DNA of 64,000 nt from Candidatus Obscuribacterales bacterium. Lineage in GTDB: Bacteria; Cyanobacteriota; Vampirovibrionia; Obscuribacterales; Obscuribacteraceae. Made by a program: the position numbers and the translations under genes. Below the pieces are notes generated by a model. The model ran no database searches. It had not been told where the DNA came from and saw only the letters and a list, made by a program, of their open reading frames with translations. Location: positions 310,001 through 374,000 of the forward strand of contig JACKCM010000004.1 of NCBI GenBank assembly GCA_020634035.1, written 5' to 3'. Every line of letters begins with the position of its first letter. The first letter of the stretch is position 1. This document shows, in pieces, positions 41,851-49,871 of the stretch.

Positions 41851-42912
41851 ATGATTACTTTGAAGCTAAATAAAGTGCCGGTCCTGTTTGTGCAGGGCTT
41901 CTCAAGAGAGGATACCCGGGCAATCGTCGATTTCGTTCGTGAAGCGAATCAGATGACGACCACTTTCAAAGATACCGTGCTGTTTATAGATACACCGGCG
42001 ACACCGCATCTGGTCGAAGCGGTTGAATGCTTGAAAACCGAAGGGCTGAAAGTTGTCTTCCGGGACCATCACCGGGTAAGCGGAGCGTCCAACAATATTC
42101 GAGATGAGCAGAAGTTGAAAGCAACTGAGAAGCTTGAACGTTTGCTCGGAGACGATTGTTTGATCACTTACCGAGATCTGCATCCGGCATGCAGCACTCT
42201 GGTGGAAGCAGGCGAGTTTGCCGACGCGCTGGCGATAATCGCGGATCCTGATGCCGATGGTTTGACAGCGGCGATGAAGGCGGCAGGGATTCATTATCCG
42301 GAGCTGGATGATGATGCGGCGCTTCTTGATAGTGAGCCTGCTATGCAGGTGAAAGGTTCGAGAATTTCGCGGTTGCTGGCCCTTGGCCTTTCGACTCTGC
42401 CGTCTTATGATCCGGCTCGGCCACGGGAGAGGGAGGCCTGTCAGCAGCGGCTCTTTTCCGACTGGGTGCAGGCAGTTCAAGGCAGTGATGAGGCGCTCAA
42501 TCGTCTACAAGAGGCTGAATCTATCTATGAAAATGCTGTGGCGGTGGCTGGCTATTTGGCCGCCAGAGCCAGAACAATCGCGCCGGGAGCTGTTCTGGTT
42601 GATGCCACCGAGAGCGATATTTTTGATATGGGCAGTCTTACACAGCTGGTGGAGCAGGAGCCGGATAATCTTATTCTGGTATTGATCAAGGACAAAGGTC
42701 CGATAGCCGCTCATTTTGGCGTTCAATACAGCCTTTCCGTGTCCAGGCAGGCGAAAGACGATATCGACCTGAGAAGGCTATTGCCGGAGAATGCGGTGAA
42801 TGATCCTGCCTGTGGTGTTATCAGCAATGTTTCCTTCCTTCTGCATGTTTCAGAGCCGGTCTGGAGTGATTTTATTTTGCCCGGCCTCAAAGGCGGAAAG
42901 CACCTTCTCTAA
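41851..42912 (+). CDS. DHH-family phosphoesterase-like protein
   Basis: The 353-residue protein has a RDHH motif at residues 71-74 after a LFIDTPATPH strand end. A DPDADG motif at 132-137 and a late GVISNVSFLLH segment match the DHH/DHHA layout. DHH enzymes hydrolyse cyclic dinucleotides, nanoRNA or polyphosphates using Mn2+. The first metal motif is not a standard DHD (here IDTPATP), so the active site is partly diverged and catalysis is not certain. No clear ribosome binding site is seen. It lies upstream of an OmpR-type regulator and its kinase, but the tie is only positional. Confidence 0.68.
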   Translation: MITLKLNKVPVLFVQGFSREDTRAIVDFVREANQMTTTFKDTVLFIDTPATPHLVEAVECLKTEGLKVVFRDHHRVSGASNNIRDEQKLKATEKLERLLGDDCLITYRDLHPACSTLVEAGEFADALAIIADPDADGLTAAMKAAGIHYPELDDDAALLDSEPAMQVKGSRISRLLALGLSTLPSYDPARPREREACQQRLFSDWVQAVQGSDEALNRLQEAESIYENAVAVAGYLAARARTIAPGAVLVDATESDIFDMGSLTQLVEQEPDNLILVLIKDKGPIAAHFGVQYSLSVSRQAKDDIDLRRLLPENAVNDPACGVISNVSFLLHVSEPVWSDFILPGLKGGKHLL

Positions 42913-42988
42913 GTCACGGTTTCTCTTCTTCGATTCGATTTGATAGAATCTCTTGGACGAGACAGATTTTGAAGGTTTGGAGCTTTTC

Positions 42989-43669
42989 GTGGCTAAGGTT
43001 TTGGTAGTTGAGGACAATGCAGAGCTCATCCAAATGTTGCGGGCTCTTCTCGAGCATGAGAATCATCTTGTTGAGACTTTGAGCGATGGTACCGAAGCCG
43101 GTTACGCTCTAAAGCTGGATAAATTCGATCTGATCATTCTTGACTGGGAATTGCCTGGCAAGCACGGGGTGGATCTCTGTCGAGAGTTTCGCTCCGCTGG
43201 TGGTGATACACCGATTCTGATTCTTACCGGACGGCGCGAAATCGAAGACAAAGAGACCGGTTTCGATTCAGGCGCCGATGACTATCTGACCAAGCCTTTT
43301 CATCCCCGGGAGCTTATCTCGAGAGTCAAGGCTTTGCTTAGAAGAGCTGCCGGCCAGGTAGAACTTGATACTCTGAGGGCTTTCGATCTCGAATTGAGTC
43401 CCTCCAGGCATGTGGTGGCAAAAGCCGGTGTTGAACTCAGTCTTTTGCCCAGAGAGTTTAGTTTGCTGGAGTTTCTTCTTCGGCACCCAAATCAGGTTTT
43501 CAGCAACGAAGCTTTATTAGAGAGAGTCTGGCAGTCTGATTCGGAAGCCACTGCTGAAGCGGTCAAGAGTACCATGAAGCGGCTTCGCAAGAAGGTCGAT
43601 GGTGATTCCGAAACCAAGATAATTCACACCGTCCATGGTGTCGGGTATATACTCAAGAACTCCGGTTGA
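42989..43669 (+). CDS. OmpR/PhoB-type response regulator
   Basis: The protein has about 226 residues with an intact receiver (VEDN, phosphoacceptor Asp in LILDWELPG, Thr in LILTGR, Lys in LTKPF) and a winged-helix DNA-binding domain (LLPREFSLLEFLLRHPNQVFS, VKSTMKRLRKK, HTVHGVGYIL). I chose the GTG at 42989 because GGAG lies six bases upstream; the TTG at 42953 would add 12 residues. It is followed 27 bases later by its likely sensor kinase. Confidence 0.93.
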   Translation: MAKVLVVEDNAELIQMLRALLEHENHLVETLSDGTEAGYALKLDKFDLIILDWELPGKHGVDLCREFRSAGGDTPILILTGRREIEDKETGFDSGADDYLTKPFHPRELISRVKALLRRAAGQVELDTLRAFDLELSPSRHVVAKAGVELSLLPREFSLLEFLLRHPNQVFSNEALLERVWQSDSEATAEAVKSTMKRLRKKVDGDSETKIIHTVHGVGYILKNSG

Positions 43670-43696
43670 GGTTGAAGTCGAGGAAGAAATAGGCTT

Positions 43697-45808
43697 TTGA
43701 AAATCGTCTATAAAGGTCTTGCTTTGATGATTTCGATTCTGGCAGTGCAGCTGGGATTTGTTTTCGTTTTGCTCAACCTTCTCGACCAGGCTGAGCGAAC
43801 TGCCGCCCGAGAAGCGCAGGCCAAGTTGATTGTCGGTCATACCAATAAGTTGATGCACACCTACTATGATGCAGCCAATACGCTAAAAGGTTATTTTCTT
43901 TCTCGCGACGATAAAGCCAGAGCTCAGTATGAAGCTGTTATGAATAAAGTTCCTCTTGAGTTAGATTGGCTTTCTACTAATCTGAAGGGCAATCCTGATG
44001 CAAAAGCCAGCCTGGAAGCGATCAGAAAAAAATCGGATCAGATTCTAAACATACTGAAAGAAGCGAAGCGCACTGCCGATGAAGAGAGTGTGATCAGCGC
44101 TATTCCCAGGCTTGGAGAGTTTCGAGCGGAGATTCAGCCGCTCTTTGACGGATTGGTTGTGGACGCCGATAAGTTGATCAAGCGACAGGAGAAGATTCTT
44201 GAAGAGAATCCTGCCACCCAGGCCAGGGAAAGGGCCGAGATTCGCAATATTCTCTATATCGGTCTTGCCTCCAATGTCGGAATAGCCATATTTATCGCAT
44301 TTTATTTCTTCGCCAATATAGTATCGCGAGTCGATATTCTTATGGATAACACCCGCCGTCTTTCGAAGGGTGAGTCCTTGCGAGGTCGCTTGAAAGCCGA
44401 CGATGAGCTGGGTGAACTGGACCGAGTCTTTCATGAGATGGCAGCCGCTCTTTCTGAAGCAAGGCGCAAAGAGCGCGCTATCTTTGACAATGCTCTCGAT
44501 GTCATCTGTGCGATCGATAGCGAAGGACGGTTCCAGGAGGTCAGTCCAGCCAGCACCTCTGTATGGGGCTACGAGCCGCAGTCTCTGACCGGAGCCGAAC
44601 TGAAAGAGCTTGTCGCCGAAGATCAAAGGGCAGAGTTGACTCTCTGTCTTGAGGCGGCTAAGTCCGGTAGTCTCACCGGGCCCTTTGAGGCTTCCGTGGT
44701 GGCTGCCGGAGGCGAGAACCTGATCGAGACACTCTGGACTGTACAATGGAATCAAGACGACAGTTGCTTCTATTGTGTCGCCCATGATATTACCGACCGC
44801 AAGCGGGTGGAGTCTCGAATCAGAGAAGTAATAGAGAGGCTGCCGGTCGGAATAGCGGTTGCACATCCTGATGGCAGTATCGAGTATGTCAATCCGAAGC
44901 TTTGCGAGACCTTCTCTTACGAGCCCTATCAATTCGATGGACTGCATCTGAAAGATCTTTATGATGATACCGATGGTGGGGACACCGGATTAAAAGAGAC
45001 TCGTGCCAGGCGTGCCGGCGCAATCGAATTTCCGGCAGAAGTATCCAGCGTCTCTTACGATACCCACGAAGGCATGCGACAGCTTGTGGTGGTTATAGAC
45101 GTGACCGAGAAGTTCGAATTGCTGCGCTTGCGACGATCCTTTGTCTCTATGGTCAGTCATGAACTCCGGACCCCTTTGACATCGGTACAGTCCTTTCTGG
45201 GAATGTTGACCATGGGTGTCTATGGAGATCTTCCCGAGCAAGTCACAAAGCTTGGTGCCAGCGCAGAACGTAGTACAAATCAGTTGATCAGGTTGATTAA
45301 TGATTTGCTCGATGTGGAGCGGATGGAACAAGGACGCCTGGAGATGAAGATCCAGGCAGTAAATTCAAGGGACGTTTTGCAGGCTGCTCTTGAAGCGGTG
45401 GAGGGTTTTGCCGACCGCTATGAAGTCGAAGTCGATTGTGATGTGGAGGATATGGGGTTTCCCTGCGATCAAGACAGGGTCTCTCAGGTTCTTATCAATC
45501 TGATTTCCAATGCTGTCAAATTCTCGGACCGGGGCGATTCGGTCCATGTTAGAGCCAGTCGCTCTGGAGATAACGTGCGCTTCGAGGTAGAGGACAGTGG
45601 TCGAGGCATTCCTGCTCCTTATCTTTCGGCGGTTTTTGAAAGATTTCAGCAGGTCGACGAGAGTGACGCCAGAGAAAAAGGCGGTTCAGGCTTGGGTCTT
45701 GCTATTTGCAAAGTGATTGTCGAAAGTCATGGTGGCACCATCGGTGTAGAGAGCGAAGAGGGCAAAGGCAGCCTTTTCTGGTTCACCTTGCCAGCCTCTG
45801 AGAATTGA
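43697..45808 (+). CDS. Membrane sensor histidine kinase (HAMP-PAS-PAS-HisKA-HATPase)
   Basis: The 703-residue protein starts at TTG. Two membrane helices at about 8-30 and 186-208 flank an extracytoplasmic helical sensor of about 150 residues resembling CHASE3-type bundles. Then come HAMP (205-258), two PAS domains (about 259-370 and 372-475), HisKA with H488 in VSHELRTP, and an ATPase with DSGRGIP and GGSGLGLAI. The set is complete and should be active. It is paired with the OmpR-type regulator directly upstream. The signal is unknown. Confidence 0.93.
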   Translation: MKIVYKGLALMISILAVQLGFVFVLLNLLDQAERTAAREAQAKLIVGHTNKLMHTYYDAANTLKGYFLSRDDKARAQYEAVMNKVPLELDWLSTNLKGNPDAKASLEAIRKKSDQILNILKEAKRTADEESVISAIPRLGEFRAEIQPLFDGLVVDADKLIKRQEKILEENPATQARERAEIRNILYIGLASNVGIAIFIAFYFFANIVSRVDILMDNTRRLSKGESLRGRLKADDELGELDRVFHEMAAALSEARRKERAIFDNALDVICAIDSEGRFQEVSPASTSVWGYEPQSLTGAELKELVAEDQRAELTLCLEAAKSGSLTGPFEASVVAAGGENLIETLWTVQWNQDDSCFYCVAHDITDRKRVESRIREVIERLPVGIAVAHPDGSIEYVNPKLCETFSYEPYQFDGLHLKDLYDDTDGGDTGLKETRARRAGAIEFPAEVSSVSYDTHEGMRQLVVVIDVTEKFELLRLRRSFVSMVSHELRTPLTSVQSFLGMLTMGVYGDLPEQVTKLGASAERSTNQLIRLINDLLDVERMEQGRLEMKIQAVNSRDVLQAALEAVEGFADRYEVEVDCDVEDMGFPCDQDRVSQVLINLISNAVKFSDRGDSVHVRASRSGDNVRFEVEDSGRGIPAPYLSAVFERFQQVDESDAREKGGSGLGLAICKVIVESHGGTIGVESEEGKGSLFWFTLPASEN

Positions 45809-45852
45809 TTGTAAAATGGGTCCTTTATATCAGGCATGCCAAGAATACTTAT

Positions 45853-47454
45853 ATGATTGAAGAATTTGAGCAAGCTCTTATACATATTGAAGATGAAGAA
45901 GCCGCCGAGCTGGAGAAGCTTATTCAAGCCGAGCCTGCCCTGTTGAGTTTCGTTCAGGAAGACGCTTCGCTTCTTCATCATGCCGCTGCTGCGGGTTCAC
46001 TTTCTGTTCTCGAGGTTCTTCTGGAGAACGGCGCCAATCCGGATGGGCCCGATGCTTGCTCTTCTACGCCGTTACAATGGGCTGCCGGTCTCAATCTTGT
46101 CGAGGTATTGAAACAACTTATTGACTTCGGCGCTGACCCGGAGAAAAGCGATGCCGGTGGTGAAGGGGGGACCGCTCTTGTTCATGCTCTGTTTTACGGA
46201 CATAGCGAGGCTGCGGATTTTTTGGCTACCCGGGCGATTGTTCCTTCTAATCTGCGGGTAGCAGCCGGTCTGGGGCGGGTCGATTTGATGGAGCAATTTT
46301 TCGACGAGCTTTGCAATCTCACCGATGATGCCGGCAAGCACCGGCAGTGGTACCGAGCCAACGAGGAGTTTCCAGAAAAGCCGACCCGGGATGACCATCA
46401 AGAGATTCTTGATGAAGCGCTTTGCTATGCCTGTTTCAATAATCGTCTGGACGCGGCTCGATTCTTATTGGAGCGTGGTGCCAATCCCAATGCCAAGCCT
46501 TTCTATGCCACCGCTCTTCACTTTGCCGTCGCTAAAGATAACATTGAGCTGGTCGACATTTTGATGGAGGCCGGCGCCGATCTGTTCATTGAAGACGACA
46601 ATCATCGCAGTACCCCTCAGGGTTGGGCCGAATGGGGCTGCCAGGACAAAATGTCCGATTATCTGTTATCTATAATGGCTGATTCGGATCTTGTTCATTC
46701 GGTTGCCTCAGGCGATTCTAATAAGGTTCAAAAGCTTATCTCCCAGAGTTCCAAGCGAGAACTGATGGGAGAGAAAGGAAAGCAAGCCCTTCTAGAGGCG
46801 ATTGAGTCAGGCAACGAAGAGATTGAAAAGATCTTGAGAGACGGTGGCGCACGGCTTTGTCTCAGCAGTGCCGCCGCTATAGGCTCGATTGAAGATGTCG
46901 AGTATCTTATCGGTCAGGGTCTCAGTCCTAATTCCACCATGACGGTTTCGGTTCCGGTGCCCGGTTCCCACGCTGTGGAAAAGGAGATCTCTGCCTTGCT
47001 TCTGGCTGCTGTGAATCGTCACGAAAAGGTCTGCCGCAAGCTGCTTGATGCCGGCGCTAAAGTGGATTTGTATGTGGCAGCAGCACTTAATATGGTGTCA
47101 GAGGTCCAGAACTTTATCGATGGAGGCTTAGAAGTAGACGCAGTCGATCAATTCGGTCGGACTGCTTTGCACCGTGCCATCCAGGGAGATGCTGTCGATG
47201 TTGTTCGTTTCCTTCTTGAAAGGGGCGCAGATCCCGAAAGAAGCGCTGATTTTTTCAGTTATGGACCGCGTGCCGTCCACGTAGCTGCCCAGGCTGGTGC
47301 TTCTCGACCGGTACTCGAGCTATTGCTCGCAGCCGGTGTCGATCTGAATGGGTCTTCCAATCTTGGCACACCGCTTGAATGCGCGCTTCGAGAGAATCAG
47401 GATGAGACAGCGGCGATTTTGAAAGAGTTTGGCGCCGAGTCTGAAGAGGACTGA
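45853..47454 (+). CDS. Ankyrin-repeat protein
   Basis: This protein of about 533 residues has no signal peptide. It contains about a dozen ankyrin repeats in three groups, recognisable by LHHAAAAGSLSVLEVLLENGANPD, ALHFAVAKDNIELVDILMEAGAD and ALHRAIQGDAVDVVRFLLERGADPE. Ankyrin repeats form protein-binding solenoids. The ATG at 45853 begins the first repeat helix; a TTG at 45805 would overlap the kinase stop and add 16 residues. It follows the sensor kinase directly and may be co-transcribed with it. Confidence 0.88.
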   Translation: MIEEFEQALIHIEDEEAAELEKLIQAEPALLSFVQEDASLLHHAAAAGSLSVLEVLLENGANPDGPDACSSTPLQWAAGLNLVEVLKQLIDFGADPEKSDAGGEGGTALVHALFYGHSEAADFLATRAIVPSNLRVAAGLGRVDLMEQFFDELCNLTDDAGKHRQWYRANEEFPEKPTRDDHQEILDEALCYACFNNRLDAARFLLERGANPNAKPFYATALHFAVAKDNIELVDILMEAGADLFIEDDNHRSTPQGWAEWGCQDKMSDYLLSIMADSDLVHSVASGDSNKVQKLISQSSKRELMGEKGKQALLEAIESGNEEIEKILRDGGARLCLSSAAAIGSIEDVEYLIGQGLSPNSTMTVSVPVPGSHAVEKEISALLLAAVNRHEKVCRKLLDAGAKVDLYVAAALNMVSEVQNFIDGGLEVDAVDQFGRTALHRAIQGDAVDVVRFLLERGADPERSADFFSYGPRAVHVAAQAGASRPVLELLLAAGVDLNGSSNLGTPLECALRENQDETAAILKEFGAESEED

Positions 47455-47530
47455 GTCTCATTTTTAGTATTTCGAATTTCGGGCATAATAGAGCCAGGCT
47501 CATTTATTTGTGGTGGAGGACGAAGTCGAG

Positions 47531-48076
47531 ATGCGCTATTTCAAGAATTTCAGCCTTTCTGTACTGCTTTGCCTGGGTCTTGGTCTTGCTCAGTCTTCGA
47601 TCTTTGCTCCGGCTGTCGAGGCCTGGGGCGGTGTCGGTCCATACGGAATGGGAGGCTACGGCTATGGACGTCTTTTGCGGATGGGAACGCGGGGAGCCTA
47701 TGGCTATGGCAATCGCAATCGAAATCGATACAACAACAACAATAGTTATGGGCAGAATGGTCAGTTCTCTTACAACCACAACAGGGTAAATGGGCTGAAT
47801 GGCTCTCAAGGTGGTTATGGATACGGCTCTAATGCCAATGGACTCTATGGTCGAGCCCAGGGCAGATTCCAGCAGAGACACAGTAACAACCAATTGTGGA
47901 ATGAGGGCAGTCGGGGCGCTCAGGGCGGCCAGGGTAATGGCGGCTCCAATCTATGGGGAAGCAACAGCGGTTCACATCCCTATTACTGGGGACAGAGTGG
48001 TGGAGGACAGAATCAAAACTCGTATTCACAAGTCAGGGGCGGATACGGCTATGGTCAGGGTTACGGTGGGCGATAA
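47531..48076 (+). CDS. Secreted Gly/Asn/Tyr-rich low-complexity protein
   Basis: The protein has about 181 residues with a signal peptide (about 1-30, ending in AVEA). The rest is low complexity: GYGYG blocks at both ends, a poly-Asn/Arg stretch (RNRNRYNNNNSYGQNG), and Gly/Gln/Ser-rich sections. No domain is recognisable. The ATG at 47531 follows GGAGG by 12 bases. Its 3' end overlaps the converging MarR gene by 44 bases. The composition fits surface matrix or biofilm proteins; that is inference only. Confidence 0.65.
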   Translation: MRYFKNFSLSVLLCLGLGLAQSSIFAPAVEAWGGVGPYGMGGYGYGRLLRMGTRGAYGYGNRNRNRYNNNNSYGQNGQFSYNHNRVNGLNGSQGGYGYGSNANGLYGRAQGRFQQRHSNNQLWNEGSRGAQGGQGNGGSNLWGSNSGSHPYYWGQSGGGQNQNSYSQVRGGYGYGQGYGGR

Positions 48077-48491
48077 GTAATTTGAGAATCACTTCTCTTG
48101 CCCGCTCCCATTCTTCTTCGCTAACAGGTTCCAGGAATTCACGGTGGACTCGATGGACCCTCCGGGTTGCTCTTGCCACTACAGCCTTTCCTTTCGGGGT
48201 CAGGTAGAGCATATTTACACGCTTGTCGTCTTTCGACTTATCCTTATATATGTAGGCTCTTTTTTCGAGACCGTCGACAATAGCTGTTACCGATGTCCGG
48301 TCTATTCCGAATTGTTCCTGAAAGCTGTGCTGGGGCATAGGACCAGTTACTGCCAGGACTCTCAGAAGACCATATTCATGGGTGATGAGATTGAGCGGTT
48401 TGAGGGCGTCTTCCAAATACTTGCGAAGAATTTTGGTGGTCTGTCCCAGGAGATAGCCGGGATTATTGGCGAATTCTTCCGGGATGTCCAT
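48033..48491 (-). CDS. MarR-family transcriptional regulator
   Basis: The 152-residue protein shows the MarR winged helix: EYGLLRVLAVTGPMPQHSFQEQFGIDRTSVTAIVDGLEKRAYI, then a wing KSKDDKRVNMLYLTPKGKAV. Dimerisation helices lie at both ends. MarR proteins are small dimeric repressors or activators released by ligand or redox signals. It diverges from the secreted-protein gene at 48688 and converges on the Gly-rich gene, so those two are the nearest possible targets. No operator was identified. Confidence 0.93.
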   Translation of the reverse strand: MDIPEEFANNPGYLLGQTTKILRKYLEDALKPLNLITHEYGLLRVLAVTGPMPQHSFQEQFGIDRTSVTAIVDGLEKRAYIYKDKSKDDKRVNMLYLTPKGKAVVARATRRVHRVHREFLEPVSEEEWERAREVILKLLIAHRNPDHSRIRP

Positions 48492-48687
48492 ATTTATCTG
48501 GATCTCACCTGTAGGGTTCTGAAAACTGCTTCTTGTTCCTGAGTATCTTATTCTAAAAGCCAGTTAGGGTATATGTTCCCTGGTAAGGATTATAAATGGT
48601 TAATAAAAATAAATTGAACTTTTTGGCAATTCTGGCGTCTTGAAAGAGTGTTGGTGATTGAAATACTTTTTGGAGGCATTTAAACCA

Positions 48688-49050
48688 ATGAAATCTAAAA
48701 CTCTGGCGTTTTTAGCCGCAGGTCTCGCTTTGTCTGCATTTACCTGGATTTCACCTGCCCCTGCAGAAGCTCAAGTATGCAATCAGAATACGAATCTGAA
48801 TTCTTATAATCCGAATTTCAATCGGAGAGATTTCCATCGTAATCGGAAAGCTGTCAAAAAGCATTTGAAAAGGGCTTACAGAAACAATGTCAGTGCATAT
48901 GCAAATGCGAACAACTCTTTACCGGTGTCTGTTCCGGTAAATGTCAATCCGTATTATGTTCCTGCTAATCAGAACCTTTACGGCAACCTGGTCAATCCCT
49001 ATTACACGAGTAACAACGGACTCGTGCGCAACGTACTTAACTGGTTCTAG
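48688..49050 (+). CDS. Small secreted Asn/Tyr-rich protein
   Basis: The protein has about 120 residues with a signal peptide (about 1-29, ending in AEAQ). The mature part is rich in Asn, Tyr, Arg and Pro, with no recognisable domain (for example NLNSYNPNFNRRDF and VNPYYVPANQN). The ATG at 48688 follows GGAGG; a TTG at 48658 would only add residues before the signal peptide. It lies 38 bases before the Spy-like gene and is probably in the same transcript. Confidence 0.65.
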   Translation: MKSKTLAFLAAGLALSAFTWISPAPAEAQVCNQNTNLNSYNPNFNRRDFHRNRKAVKKHLKRAYRNNVSAYANANNSLPVSVPVNVNPYYVPANQNLYGNLVNPYYTSNNGLVRNVLNWF

Positions 49051-49088
49051 ATATAGAACCACATGGAATCTAAATTAGGAGAAAAATA

Positions 49089-49700
49089 ATGCATAAGAAA
49101 AATCTGGCGCTTCTATCGGCCATCGGATTTGCACTCTCAGGAACAGCACTGTCGCCGGTATCAGCCGCCGATTCGAACCCTGAAACTATCGCCAAGCTAC
49201 CTCCCGGAGCCTGTGCCCCGGGCAAGTCTTGTTCCGAAGGCAAGAAGTTTGATCTGACCGACGATCAACTCGAGAAGTTGAGTGGACTGAAAAACAAGAT
49301 GAGAGAGGCAAGCGGTCCCAAATACCTCGAGTTGAAGAAGCTGAAGACAGACTTGAGAGACAAACTCACCAAGTCTGAGGTCGATAAGAGCGAGCTACTG
49401 TCTATCCAGGCAAAGATAAACGATCTCAAGTCGTCACTTGCCAATGACCGCATCGCTTTCATGGCAGATGCTTCCACCGTCTTCACTGCCGAACAGAAAG
49501 AGAAAATGAGACGAAGAATGCTCATGAAGAATGTGATGGGTATGCATCACGGTGGCAAACGCTTTCATGGCAAAGGACCTCATGGAAAAAGTTTCCATGG
49601 TAAAGGCTTCAAGCACATGAAGGGTGATGTCGGCCCCGGCACCGAAAGTAGTGTGACTTCAGAAGTTCCGGTATCCGATAGCGGAGAAGACCTGGGTTAA
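49089..49700 (+). CDS. Spy/CpxP-like periplasmic protein with His-rich tail
   Basis: The 203-residue protein has a signal peptide (1-26). A helical core of about 95 residues follows, with LTDDQLEKLSGLKNKM near its start and FTAEQKEKMRRRM at its end, matching the LTxxQ-type layout of Spy and CpxP. Such proteins act as periplasmic chaperones or metal-stress sensors. The tail (about 155-185) holds repeated FHGKG- and HGK-type units with about ten His residues, which could bind Cu, Ni or Zn. AGGAG lies eight bases upstream of the ATG, and a strong hairpin follows the gene. Confidence 0.8.
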   Translation: MHKKNLALLSAIGFALSGTALSPVSAADSNPETIAKLPPGACAPGKSCSEGKKFDLTDDQLEKLSGLKNKMREASGPKYLELKKLKTDLRDKLTKSEVDKSELLSIQAKINDLKSSLANDRIAFMADASTVFTAEQKEKMRRRMLMKNVMGMHHGGKRFHGKGPHGKSFHGKGFKHMKGDVGPGTESSVTSEVPVSDSGEDLG

Positions 49701-49729
49701 CAAAGTAACCTGAACCCATCCATAGAGCC

Positions 49730-49761
49730 AGAAGATCGAGTTATTCAAGACTCGATCTTCT
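49730..49761 (+). terminator. 12-bp hairpin after the Spy-like gene
   Basis: AGAAGATCGAGT (49730-49741) pairs perfectly with ACTCGATCTTCT (49750-49761) around an eight-base loop, 30 bases after the stop. The T-run is poor (TCTCATTG). It is the likely transcript end for the two secreted-protein genes. Confidence 0.6.
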
Positions 49762-49871
49762 CTCATTGAAAGTATCACTTGCAAAAAAAATGCGAGTTGA
49801 ACTATTCTCTGTCTTCCGCTCTGAAATGGCATTCCAAACGGATATGTAAATTATGTGGTAGATAGAATCTA

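Noticed and set aside
44045..44947. Long minus-strand open frame of 300 codons
   Set aside because: It is antisense to the sensor kinase HAMP/PAS region and shows no family motif.
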